Positions 44,991 to 56,232 of a stretch of DNA of 64,000 nt are shown one piece after another. Source of the DNA: Lunularia cruciata (Eukaryota; Streptophyta; Marchantiopsida; Lunulariales; Lunulariaceae); NCBI GenBank assembly GCA_948567375.1, contig OX419760.1, positions 11,904,001 to 11,968,000 on the forward strand, written 5' to 3'. Every line of letters begins with the position of its first letter. The stretch's first letter is position 1. A program made the translations under genes and the position numbers. The notes below the pieces were generated by a model. It was not told the origin of the DNA, searched no databases, and was given only the letters and a program-made list of their open reading frames with translations.

Positions 44991-45594
44991 TTACTAATCC
45001 AATCCGATGTCTACTTCTTCCTCGGCTTTCAAACCCAAACCCGAAGTAACTTTACTTCCTACTTCTTTTTCCTCGGGTTTCATATCTTCTACCTCTTCTA
45101 CCAGATCCAACAATTCTCTTTCCTGATCTGAAATTGCACTAGTGGGTAATCTATCTAACTCTTCATCTCTCGACCCACTCTTCTCTAATATCTCCACCGG
45201 TAACTCCGAAGACATTTGCACTCCTATGTTATCTACTTCGTGTTTTGCTCTAACATCTTTCCAAAGTTTTTCTATCTCTATTTTCACTAAGTCTAATCTA
45301 ATTGAAATGTTGTCTTCTACCTCTAAGATCTTCTCTGAATTTGCAGTGAGAAATCATGCAATTTGGAGGTTAGATATGATCGCTAGGATCAAAGTCTTGA
45401 GCCGACTTCAGATCACTTTCTTGGCGTGGAACTAGAATGTGAGCTTTCCAGGTTTCATGACAAAAATCATCAAGAGCAAGTGTCTCGATGGACCCAAGGA
45501 AGAAGAGAAGAGAGGAAATCCGGCTTGCTGGACAGAGTTGGATTGGAGACTCGTACTCGGGAAGGAAGCAGGCTAGGAGCAGGGGGCCACGTTC

Positions 45595-47420
45595 TTGGAG
45601 AAGGGAGAGATAGCTCAAGAAACCCAAGAAGTGAGAGATGCATTCTCGTCAAAGCGGACAAAGAATGGGTACAAAGTCGAGAGCTACAAAGACCCTGTCA
45701 AGAGAGGAATTGTGAGTGCGCTGATGGCCATCCTGAAGCCGGAGAGAACCACGTATGTGATGAAACACCAAGCGGTGTTCTTTCACAAGTTATTTGCAGG
45801 AGAACCGATCAATTGGGCGAGATGTTTCCATGGGAGAACAAGACAAATGGTGTGGAATCTGTGGGATAAATTGCCTCCACACTACATCGTGCAGTTTGCA
45901 GTGCATTTCTACCTCGGGTTGAATTTGCTGAACTCGGCGGAGCAAACTTGGATAGTGTCGCACTTCCATCCTAATCTGAGAAAGGAGGTCAATGTCGAGG
46001 AGCAACAGTACATTTTGCAAATTAGGAGCACCGATAACTACTATACAAAGATAGGGAAGAATGTGGAGATCAAAGTGAGTACTCCGAATTCAAAGAAGAG
46101 AAGTCGGTAGGGCGAAGCCGAAGACATGAAGAAACCTCAGAAGACCAGGAGAGGCAACTTGAGGCGAGGTATGGTGGTGATCGAGTTGGAGGATGAAGAC
46201 TCAAAAGGTGATGCCAAGCTCAAGACCAAAGACTCGGAACACAAGGAGGAACCCGAGCTAACGGTACAGAGTGGAGATACAAGTAGCGACAGCGATGAAG
46301 GAGGAGAAATGACATTGGCACCAGCTGCTGTAGAAGAAGAAGAAGTGCAGGCAAAAATCGAAGCTGAGGACAACACACAGTTGGAAGACGAAGTAACTGA
46401 GCCCGAAGAGAAGAAGATCGTAGTGCAGAGAGGAGTTTGCTCGAGACGTAAGGCAAAGTACGATGCAGGTCCGAGTACTATGAAGGAAGAAGCACATGAA
46501 AGCTCGGGAAGCAAGGCGTCCATTCCGATACAAAGACTGCAGAGGAGACGGCGAGTATCGGATGAACAAGAAGTACAAAGGGAAGTGGCCGCGCAAGAAG
46601 AAGTAACCCCGAATGATGGAGTCGAGTACCTGCGGGAGGTGGTGTGTCCTCTGTTGGTGAAGCTGGAGTACAAAAAGAAGGAGATGCAATTGACTTGTCT
46701 AGAAGTAAAGACTGTATTGCAGGTGTTGGCGAGATTAGAAGAAGAGAACTCGGAGTTGAAGAAGAGTATAACCCGAGGTGAGGAGGAAAGAGAAGTACTG
46801 CAAGCAGAGGCAGTAGTGAGAAGTGAGGTAATTGAAGACCTGAAGAGAGAGGTGCATTATCGAGAGGATCTTGTGAAGAAGAGTGACATAGCAAGGGAGA
46901 GACAAGTAGCTGAGTACAAAATCTTGAAGCAACAGTTTGCTAATTCAAGAGTAGAGGTTATACATGCTATGGCAAGAGTAGTTGCAAAGGATTAGGAGCT
47001 CGATAGGGTGATGGAGAGTGTCGAGGAGAAGAAACAACTCTAGCAACAAGAGTTGGCAGCACAATATAGAGAAGAAGAAAGATTACGAGAGTTACTTTGT
47101 AATCAGGAGGAGAGAGTTGTACAAAAGGAGAAGAAGAAGGGGACGGTGAAAGCCGAGTTTGAAGCAAAATTAGCAATGTAAAGGAAGGACTGGCTTGCGG
47201 ATTGAGAACAAGAGCGGAAGATGAGATTGGAGCCTTTGAAGGAGATAGTCCTCCGGATGAATGCGATGTTAAGTACAGAGGCCAGCATTCGGATTGAAGA
47301 GACGAGGCTGCACGAGTTGAAGTTGTTGGTGCAGGAGACGAGGCAAAGACAGGCGAAGGACACGGATTTGAATGCCTTGTTAATTAGTCTCAGAACTCAT
47401 GTAGACATTGATACGCTAGG
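45595..47420 (+). pseudogene. gag-like gene of an unassigned retroelement family
   Basis: One reading frame of about 600 codons runs from 45,595 with stops at 46,108, 46,993, 47,041 and a few more before 47,221. The N-terminal third is a globular domain (EVRDAFSSKRTKNGYKVES, VMKHQAVFFHKLFAGEPINWA, WNLWDKLPPHYIV). It is followed by a basic tail, a long acidic Glu-rich region and, from about 46,620, a strong coiled coil (REVVCPLLVKLEYKKKEMQ, LARLEEENSELKKS). A homologue of the globular part begins at 63,580. No knuckle, protease or RT follows; the sequence changes at about 47,405 to an inverted gypsy fragment. I do not recognise a named family. Confidence 0.6.
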
Positions 47421-48420
47421 TTGGATGAACTCTTTCTGCAACATCTCCTCAATTTGAGTCTTACACTCCTCCAACTCATGAGGTGATAGGCGATATGGGG
47501 CCTTACAAGGAGGCATCTTCCCCGGAAGTGTCTCAATTTTGTGATCTACTCACCTTTTTGGTGGTAATCCTAAGGGTAGATCATCGGGAAAGACATCTTG
47601 GAACTCATCCACCACATCCTTCAATTTCTCAAGAATTTGTCCATCGAGTTGTGCACTCTAGACTTCTCTTATTAGACCCATAAAACATCTATCGGTCTTA
47701 CAGATAGTTGCCGTCCCTACAACATATAGAGGCAGTTTTTGCCTGTGATTTTTCTTTAACCCCAATGATTGACTATTGGTGGGTTCTCACTACTTTCTTC
47801 CTCCAATCCACCATAGGGTTGTACTACTCCATCCATGGCATGCCTAAAATTGCATCATAACGAGCTAACTGTATCACTTGCCACTCAATTACTTCCTGAT
47901 ATTCTCCTACAGAGAGGGTTACCCGTCTAGGTAATGATTCAATCCTCTCTGTTTGCCCATTTGGTAACTCTCCTTCTTCACTTCCTTCTCTCTCTAGATC
48001 CATTCCCAATCTTATTGCAACAGAGCGAGACAAGAAATTCTTTGTTACTCCCGGATCTATTAATACTCTCACTTGATTACCTTCTAGGATTCCATTCACG
48101 ACAATCAATTGTGAGGTTGCCTTTCGGGATCGTTGCGCATTATTCTTCTTCCTTCCCTCTCTTCTCTGCTTCCTTATTGAGCCAATAAGGCCGCAAGGTA
48201 CCTTTACTGGCAATCTTTGTTTTCCAAAGTGATTTCCACCTCCTCCTTGTCAATGTGCCTCTCCATGTTGTTCAAAGATCGCCTGAACAAAGGCCGAGGG
48301 CCTCTAGGGAAACAAGTGCAACAGTTGGTAGATATGTGCCCAATACGGCCACAATTGTAACAATGGCATTGTTCTCCTCGAGTCCCTTCTCCTCGTTAGA
48401 CTCCATCTCTTTGTTCTTCT
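47405..48420 (-). pseudogene. gypsy knuckle-protease-RT fragment
   Basis: On the minus strand from 48,420: a CCHC knuckle CYNCGRIGHISTNC (about 48,330-48,370), then a 129-codon open piece (47,824-48,213) with an aspartic protease (VLIDPGVTKNFLSRS, flap, DAILGMPWME). The start of an RT (FPDDLPLGLPP, YRLSPHELEE) lies at about 47,430-47,600. The active-site D-S-G reads D-P-G. It is truncated on both sides, by the gag-like gene and by chromovirus C. It belongs to a gypsy lineage different from A and C. Confidence 0.75.
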
Positions 48421-48434
48421 ACCCGTCCCCGCTC

Positions 48435-48743
48435 CCCTTGACATGGGCAAAATTCAAAGATGCAATACTTGGTCGATTTCAAACGATAAATGCCACCCGA
48501 GCCGCACGAGATAAATTGGCGGAGTTGAGGCAGATTGGCTCAATGAGAAGCTACATCACACAATTTCAAAAAATCATCATGCAAATTCCAGATATCCAAG
48601 AAGGTGAAGTTCTGGATCAATTTGTGCGAGGATTGAAGTCACGAACCAAATTGGAGGTGACCATGCGGGAGCCACAAAACGTAGAAGAAGCAATGCAATT
48701 GGCTGAGCGTTTTGATTCCTTGGTTGTGACAAATTGGTCTTGA
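48435..48743 (+). pseudogene. chromovirus C gag fragment
   Basis: An open frame with WAKFKDAILGRFQ, ARDKLAELRQIGSM and LAERFDSLVV, typical of the retrotransposon gag capsid domain (C-terminal part). The N-terminus is replaced by foreign sequence. The knuckle follows at about 48,870-48,920 in another frame. Confidence 0.75.
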
Positions 48744-49024
48744 CCTTGACCTACACAAAGCCTACCAGTACACTACGCACGAGTGGAAGAACCAGTACCA
48801 ATGGAGATTGATGCTATCTAACAAAGACCACTTGGCACAACAGATAGAGAAAGGTTACGACAAAATGGAGGTTGCTTTTATTGTTGCCAAGTTGGACATT
48901 GCATTGTTGAATGTCCACTTAGGAATGGGCGATCTCGACAAGTTGCCCAGATGGAGTTTGTGGAAAAGAATGATCAAGGAAATGAAGAATCCCAGTAGGA
49001 GATTTTGAGCCACCTACTGGGAGC

Positions 49025-49591
49025 TTGATTAGTTCCAATGGGATTGAAGGCTCGACCTATGCAAGTTTGCTTCACTTGCAAGGTACGATATCTAATCGGG
49101 GTTGTAGGATTTTAGTTGATTTTGGAAGTTCAGAGAATTGCATGTCAATGCAAGTAGCAAAGGAATTGGGTATTCTTATCAAGCCAGTGATTGGAAGTAG
49201 TTTGATGATGGCGGATGGTAGAAAAGGTTCTGCATTCCGCACCTCACATCCTGTTACCTTCAAGATTGGGAAGGAGTATTTGGAGTGTATGAGGTTTGTA
49301 GTGGCACCTCTACACTATGATATCATTCTGGGTCTACCTTGGCTTGAACGTCATAAGGTTCAATTTGATTGGACCCGACGTCAAATTCAAGTACAACACC
49401 AAGGTAGGAATTTCCAATTAGGTTGTCTGGCACCTCTGAGTAAGACACCTAAGAATAGTCAGTCCCAAGATGGGAAGTTTGTTGAGAAGGTAGCCATAGA
49501 GCAAATCTGGAAGGGAGATGAGTCCCAAGATGGGAAGTTTGCCAGGAAGGCAACCATGGAGCAAGCTTGGAAGAGAGATGAGTCCCTATAA
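49025..49591 (+). pseudogene. chromovirus C aspartic protease
   Basis: 188 codons with CRILVDFGSSENCMS and DIILGLPWLERHKV. The active site reads D-F-G as in copy A. After the protease a short sequence of about 60 bp, 'gatgagtcccaagatggg'-type, is repeated three times (49,460-49,620), giving a repeated QDGKF..KA..EQ.WK.DES unit in the linker to RT. Confidence 0.75.
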
Positions 49592-49831
49592 GGGAAGTTT
49601 GTTAATGAAGCAGCCATAGAGCAAGCTTTGGAGGAAGATAAGTCTGTATTCGCGGTGTGGATCAAGCCGATTGCACAAGAACAATCTGAGGAGGGCCAAG
49701 TGCCACATCAAGCAACGGTTGATCGGATAATTCAAGAGTTTGCAGATGTGTTTCCGGATGATCTGCCAAAGGGATTACCCTCTGATTGAGGTATGCCCTT
49801 CAAGATCAAGTTATAACTAGGGAGTACTCTA

Positions 49832-50380
49832 GTGAGTAGACCAATCTATCGGCTCTCACCAAAGGAGTTGGAGGAGTTGCAAACAACACTTACAGAGTTG
49901 TTGGAGAAGGATTTCATACGACATAGTACCTCTCCGTGGGGAGCACCGGTACTATTTGTTCCAAAGAAGGATGGAGGACTTCGTTTCTGTATTGATAACC
50001 GTGGGCTCAATAAGCAAACCGTGAAGAATGCATATCCCTTGCCTTGGATCGATGACTTGCTTCATCAATTAAGTGGAGCACGCTACTTTTCCAAGCTAGA
50101 TCTTCATAGTGGCTATTGGCAAATTCCTATTGAAGGAGAGGATGTGCAAAAGACTGCCTTTCGCACAAGGTATGGACATTTTGAGTGGAGAGTTCTACCT
50201 TTCAGACTCACTAATGCTCCAGCGGTCTTCATGGATCAGATGCATTGGGTTGGAGGGACTATTGGATCAGTCCGTGGTAGTGTTGTTAGATGATATCTTA
50301 ATCTATAGTAGGACAGAGGCAGAACACATGAATCATGTGCAAGAATTCCTAAGACGACTATGATAATGGAAATTTTACTG
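49832..50380 (+). pseudogene. chromovirus C reverse transcriptase
   Basis: An open piece of 153 codons with [32 protein letters not shown] and [14 protein letters not shown] 1-bp change near 50,245 shifts the frame, and the catalytic [12 protein letters not shown] then lies in the next frame (about 50,270-50,310). A stop follows near 50,362. Upstream stops at 49,789 and 49,814 separate it from the protease. Confidence 0.85.
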
Positions 50381-50519
50381 CAAGAAGTCAAAGTGTGCTT
50401 TTTGGCAGAAGGAGGTTACCTTCTTGGGTCATAAGATCTCATCAGAGGGGATCAAGATGAAAGAAGAGAAGATCAAGGCCATTACTGATTGGCCTACCCC
50501 GAAGGATGCTACCAAAGTA

Positions 50520-51075
50520 CGATGATTCAATGGATTGGCCAGTTTTTACCGACGGTTCATCCACTATTATGCTCATGTGGCTGCACCATTGATTGACCTC
50601 TTGGGAAAGAACTTGAGCTTCCAATGGACCACCAAGCATGAAGAAGCATTCCAGAAGTTAAAGCATAGGGTGTCTTCAAGACCCATTCTTCAACCATATG
50701 ATCCTCAACTACCTTGTGTGGTTGATTTTGATGCTTCTAACTTTGCAATTGGAGTTGTGTTGCAACAAGAATTTCCAGATGGACTACATCCTATTTCCTT
50801 TGTGTCTCGCCGACTAAATACAGCTGAAAGAAATTACTCTGCTTGAGATTGGGAACAACTTGCAATGGTATATGCCACCAAGGTATGGAGGCATTATCTC
50901 TTGGGGAAACAAGTGATCATGCGAATTGATCACAAGCCATTGTTGTAGACCTTACACCTAGAGCACATGAAGAGTCGACATCGTTGATGGGAAGAGCAAC
51001 TCCAATTGTTCAACATCAAACTTGAGTACAAACTAGGTTGGTTTCATTTCATCCCTGATGCTCTATCACGATGAC
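50520..51075 (+). pseudogene. chromovirus C RNase H
   Basis: FNGLASFYRRFIHYYAHVA (RT connection) leads into FDASNFAIGVVLQQ, with the first RNase H Asp intact. Then come NYSA, a stop at 50,845, and YATKVWRHYLLGKQ and IDHKPLL with further stops. Confidence 0.8.
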
Positions 51076-51080
51076 CTGAT

Positions 51081-52547
51081 TTGAAGTCTCTTCCTCTCAT
51101 CGCGGCAGCAATTACAACAGTGTCAATTGATCCCAAGATTCATAATGAGTTTCGGTTAGCTCTACAGCAATATCCCTTCTTCCAAATGGTACATGGTTGG
51201 CTAACAACAGGTGACAAGGAGTACAACACCTTCTCCTTCAAGGAAGGCCTTTTATTCCATGCGGACCGGATCTATGTTCCAGCCAAAGGTGATCTTCAAC
51301 TTGTGCGCCTTCAAGAAGCCCATGATTTACCCATCGCCGGTCACATGGGTGTAGACAAGACCTTGGGTACCCTCCAACGTCAATGGTGGTGGCCCAACAT
51401 GACACGAGATGTTCGATAATTTGTCCAATCGTGTGAGAGTTGCCAACATAACAAGGCCAGCAACCAGAAGCCGGGTGGACTCCTTCAACCGCTTGCCGTT
51501 CCATCAGCTCGTTGGGAGCATGTGAGCTTGGATCTCATCACATCCTTGCCAAAGACAAAACAAGGACACACCGCCATCGTGGTGTTTGTGGATAAGCTTA
51601 GTAAGAAAATCCACTTGGCACCAACCTGTGATACCATGGATGCTCCAACCTTAGCAAAAATCTACTTTGACAATGTTTTCAAGCATCATGGAATGCCACG
51701 TGTACTCATCTTTGACCGTGATCCTCACTTTACCGGGAAGTTTTGGCAAGCACTCTTTCAGATACTCAGCACCAAGCTTGCTTTGTCCACGGCCTATCAT
51801 CCTCAAACTGATGGACAAACCAAACGTGCAAATCGCACATTGGAGGATATGTTGCGTGCCTTTGTCAATGTCCACCATACCAATTGGGATGAATGTCTTG
51901 CCGCTGTCAAATTTGCCTACAACAATTCCAAACAGGCAAGCACCGGATTCTCTCCTTTCTTTCTCAATTTTGGCCAAGATCCGCTTGTTCCAGATTCTCT
52001 TCTTGCTCCCCCTCCATCTCAGGTTCCTCATACTTCCACATTCTTGACCACTATATCCCAATCTCTCCAACAAGCCAAGTCTCACCTCCTTGTTGCTCAG
52101 AATCACCAAAAACAATATGCGGACCACCATCGTCATGATCTCACCTTTGAAGTCGGTGATAAAGTCATGCTATCCTCTAGTAACCTCCCTCTCCCACTTG
52201 ATACCCAAGTTCGTAAACTTGCTCCTAATTGGATAGGACCCTTTGATATCACCCAAATTGTCTCTCTTGTTGCTTATCGTCTTGCCTTGCCTTGTCACAT
52301 GCGTATCCATCCTGTCTTTCATGTTTCCAAGTTGAAACCCTTTGTTCCTAACCCCTCTTCCTTTTCCTCTCGAGTCCAACCTCCCCCTCTTCTTATCCCT
52401 ATCAATGATCATGAGGAGTACAAAGTTGATCGTATCCTTGCGCGTCGCCACATTCAACGAGGCCGTCGCCAACATACAGATTACAAGGTCCTTTGGAAAG
52501 GATATCCCCTTCATGATGCCACCTGGGAACCTCTTTCTCACCTCTAA
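51081..52547 (+). pseudogene. chromovirus C integrase with chromodomain
   Basis: The HHCC zinc region lies at 51,300-51,470 (HDLPIAGHMG, CESCQ), broken by a TAA at 51,417. The following 341 codons are open (51,522-52,547). The core has SLDLITS (D4) and FDRDPHF (D65), and the third acidic position exactly 36 residues on is Lys (K101, codon AAA at 51,822-51,824), so the integrase should be inactive. The C-terminal chromodomain spans 52,413-52,544 (VDRILARRHIQRG, YKVLWKGYPLHDATWEP). Chromodomains bind methylated histone tails and target chromoviruses to heterochromatin. Confidence 0.88.
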
Positions 52548-52621
52548 AATGCACATGCGGCCATCCAGGAATTTGAAGCTTCACTGGCGACAACGACGTC
52601 ACCAACTAGCGGTGGGGGAAT

Positions 52622-53045
52622 ATGTAACAATATGGAGTTTAGCGACAAAGTTAGTTGGGCTCACGAAGTAACACATAAGACAAATTAGCCTAGAATATTC
52701 CGGAAGTATCTAGGAAGCTTCTTGGGAAGCTTCCCAGTTAGCTTAGCTTGCATTTTAAGTAAGTAGCTTCTAGAAAGAAGCTTCTAGAAGCTTCCAACTA
52801 GCTTAGCTTGCATGCCAAGTAGGTGGCTTCTAGAAGGAAGCTTCTTGAGAAGCTTCCTAGTTAACTTGGCTTGCATTCTAAGAAAGCGGCTTGAGGAAGC
52901 TTCTTGAGAAGCTTCTCAAGGGCCTTGTATGCTACATATAAATACCAAAACCAAAGCTCATGCTAGGCATTTGGAGTTTTCCCTCATTCAAGTGTCCCAA
53001 TGTGAGTTTCCATTCTCCTATTTCTCTCCTCGGATTCGGTCTTTT
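52622..53045 (+). repeat. 3' LTR of chromovirus C, truncated
   Basis: Starts TGTAACAATATGG after a polypurine tract and contains several 'gaagcttct' repeats (52,720-52,920) and TATAAATACCA near 52,935. It aligns with 16,071-16,520 up to about 53,045. Confidence 0.75.
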
Positions 53046-53143
53046 ACAATTCTCCACCTCAAATTACTCAGTTTCAGTAGTTTGTGCTCTTCCAAGAGGG
53101 GTGATCCACTCTCTTGGACTAAAACACTTGCTCTGATACCATT
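53046..53143 (-). promoter_or_regulatory. remnant of R3 element with tRNA-Met-type primer site
   Basis: On the minus strand, TGGTATCAGAGC at about 53,131-53,142 is the standard complement of initiator tRNA-Met. It sits two bases from the R3 terminus, as a primer binding site does beside a 5' LTR. It shows that R3 is an LTR and that its element ran leftward before truncation. Confidence 0.6.
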
Positions 53144-53825
53144 GTAATACTCCAAGGACAAGAGAAGAGAGAAAACACAGATTGCACACTCAAACAATTG
53201 ATGCCCTAAGGGAGCACCTTCTCTTTATTATATAGACAAAGAGGATCTCCGCCAAGGAAGCTCCACCATAGGATTAGGGACACAGATAGGTGACATGTCA
53301 ACAAGCTCCACCCTTGGATTACTTACTTGGATGGGTGACATGTCTTGTCTAGGTCCTATCTGGTTGGTCAAACAAGCTTTGACCGGAGGGAATCTTTTAG
53401 GGAATCTTCTTGTAGGGATCTCAGAATCATGTAAGGTACCGTTGGAAAGCTCTTGACGAGACAAAGCAGGGGGGAGGGAAGGCCAATCTTTTCTCTGTTG
53501 GAGGGGAATCTGCACATTTTTGAGGCCTAATTCATTTGTTTAGGCCTCCGAAATTGCCTTCAAAGATTTCAAGCATATTTTGGTTCCTACTCTATTAGTA
53601 GAAGTCTCCTTTTGGTGATACCTCTTTCTGATCTGTTTAGTCCATCATGTGTAACATCCTTCCAGATGTTACACATCTGGAAGGATGTGTAACATCTGGC
53701 TATCATATGTCTAGCTATTGGTTCTAAGGTTCTCAAGTCTATTTCGGTTTCTACCATATTAGTAGAAGTACTCTTTTGGTGAAACTTCTATCTGATCTAT
53801 TTCAACCATCATGTATAACATCATT
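53144..53825 (-). repeat. R3 LTR, copy 3
   Basis: Starts TGTAATACTCC next to the primer site at 53,131-53,142. It aligns with 1,876-2,480. A perfect 15-bp inverted repeat (53,655-53,669 and 53,673-53,687) with a 3-base loop lies in it. The segment around 53,740-53,825 partly repeats 53,590-53,650 ('tattagtagaagt.ctcttttggtg'). Confidence 0.65.
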
Positions 53826-53859
53826 CTAGATGTTACCAAACCGAATTTCAAATCTAGAT

Positions 53860-56232
53860 CATATGGCTAGCTCTTGGTATTACACTTGCCAGACTAAGCC
53901 TTCTCCTTCTCTTTGCTTTCTACTTCCGTCTGGCCTTAGGCTTGGTGCTCCCAAGTGCAGCTCATTTGTTTGGTGTATCTTGTCTCTTGGCTCTATCCAA
54001 GGAGACATCTTGTGTATGCTCCATAGCATTAGGGGATTTTTTTCTTGCATTTAGTGTCATGCACCATTTGCCTATTGTTTTGCCACTCCTTTTCATCTTC
54101 TTGTCTCCACATCAATATGTAGTAGCTATGCAAGGTGGTTGTGAGATAATTGTTGCAAGCATTCAAGCTTCTTGGGACCTCCATCTCAATTCTGTGATAG
54201 TCAAAGCAGATGTCTCAAATGCCTTCAATACCATTTCTCATTTGGAGTTGTTTTGAGCTCTTTGTTCTACAAGGGAGCATATCCCCTCTTTGATTCTTTT
54301 GTGCATACTTTCTATAGCATTGAGACACAATTGTTGTACAACTACCATACTACCACAAGAGAGTTCACTAAGCTAGCATTAGTAGAGGGTACACGCCAGT
54401 GAGATCCTTTGAGAGGGCTCTTATTTACCATAGATCACTACACAGCTTTGCAAGAAGTGTTAGTTGCCTTTCCCACATGTCTTTTTCCATCCATATCGGA
54501 TGTTACCTACATCTTGGGCCCCAAGAAGGATGTAGTCCGGGCAGTACATGCTTTCAGACTTCATCTTGAGACATTGGGTTTACGAGTTTAGCATTTTAAA
54601 TGCAAGGTCTGGAGCTCACATATAGTCCTCATCCCCTTTGACTTCCCATTAGGATTCCAATTCCCAACAAAAGGTTTGAGTGTATTGGGTTCCCCTCTTC
54701 GAGATGAGGATTTTTGTAGCTTGAATATCTCAAATCCATGGACTCAGGCTATTACCCATGCCCACTGACTCCCCTAGTTAGGGAACACAAAAATGGTCTA
54801 CTCTTTCCTATTGCAATGTTACATCTTGAGAGCATCATATTTAGCAAGTACTTATCCTCCCTCATTTGTTCTCCTACCATGTCTACAAGCTTTTGATAGT
54901 CATATGCACCATATCTTCTCCACACTCTTAGGGCCATGTATGCTTTTGCAATTATCAGATGATCTACAAATGCAACCATGATTGGTTGCATTTGTAGATA
55001 GCTCTTCTTATAGCCATGGGAAGATGCAATATCACATCTCAAGAGGCTCTTGCGCAAGCAGCCTAACTAGGAGTATGAGCTCTTATGACCCCCTTTTGGC
55101 AGATAGGTCCTTGCAGGAGGGGCGGCCTTTCTTATCGCCACCCATCATGGCAATTGACTCAAGCACCCATGCTTTTTAAGCATCTCTTTGATTGGCTTTT
55201 GATTTGTTGCTAGGACCAACACGTACATCACTTCCTCCCTTTCCTGATTTTGTTTCCCTAGACTCTAGGAAGATTTAGGCGGAGCTCATTGAGTGTATGG
55301 ACACTCGCATCCTTTCTAGCATACTCATTGAGGTGCCTCTACTTGATAGAGCTAGGATTCTCTCTTATGGCGGGAAGGGAGTTGGAGCTTGGCTTCATGC
55401 TACCCCTTTGATCAAGGACTTCCAGTTCACATTAAAGGAGTTCACCAGAGCTCTAAGACATTTTGGCTTGGTCTACCACATCTAGCACTCTTGAGCATAT
55501 TGGACCAATGCTCATGTAGTTCTACATTTGATGTTGAGGGCATCTACATCTTACAATGTGCCCTAGGAGGAGAGTCTACTAGAGTCCATTATGCTATTAG
55601 AGATATTGTGGCCTGGATCTTATGATCTATTGGTTCACAAGTTTACATTGAGCAATGGATGGTACTACCAAGGCCTTCTCACTGGAGGTTGCAAATAGAT
55701 ATAGTCACGTTTAGGGATGGCCAATGCACGTTGTATGGGTGGTGGTGGTGAAACTACTTCAACCAAAGTCCTTGGCAAGAGCTAGCATCCAAGGGAGAGC
55801 TGCAACAATCATTGCCGCCAAGGGGAAGAAGGACCGCTATACCCCACGGCTTGCCTCTAACACCTTTGTCCCCTCAATAGTGGAGATCTTTGGCCACCTT
55901 CATCATCAATTGCATGGTCTCCTTTGAGAAGTAGCAGGGGGTTCACTATAGAGGAAAGGAACTTTGGAATTCTCCCCTGCCATGCTTACCTCTTCTTTAC
56001 AACAGATGGTCTCTATCGCTCTACAAAGATCACACAGGCTTTGAGTCTTCATCGACAAGCATTAGTAGCAGGTGCTCCTGTTCCATCAAACAGCACTCCC
56101 CTCACATTTGCGAGACTTACCCTTGGAGGATCTCTACCACACCGTCCAGATTTAGGTTCCCATATAGTTCTTTTTATGTATTATGTTTGTAGACTACTCT
56201 ACACAACAATTGCATTGGGCTTTGCTCTCTAG
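53860..56232 (+). pseudogene. LINE-like reverse transcriptase relic, copy 2
   Basis: Across changing frames: LSPHQYVVAMQGGCEII, NSVIVKADVSNAFNTISH (first catalytic Asp box, about 54,190-54,250), a DPLRGLLFTIDH box near 54,405, and SDVTYILGPKKDV (54,500-54,540) in the place of the ADD box. Then KCKVWSS and GLSVLGSPLRDEDF follow, the last being the usual 'VLG.P.G...F' C-terminal landmark. The catalytic pair is not Asp-Asp. The same protein order is seen on the minus strand at 14,186-16,070. An R5-type tail lies 1.3 kb further on. Confidence 0.65.

Larger units (their letters stand above)
48435..53045 (+). mobile_element. chromovirus copy C, 5' truncated
   Basis: The element enters in mid-gag at 48,435 and runs through protease, RT, RNase H, integrase, chromodomain, a polypurine tract (GGTGGGGGAATA, 52,610-52,621) and part of a 3' LTR from 52,622. 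It is the best preserved copy of the lineage that also gave copy A. The 5' LTR and gag start are missing, and the 3' LTR ends near 53,045 where R3-linked sequence begins. Confidence 0.85.

Noticed and set aside
46137-46894. Long Ser/Leu-rich frames on the minus strand under the gag-like gene
   Set aside because: They are antisense shadows of the Glu/Lys-rich coding strand, which has a conserved homologue at 63,580.
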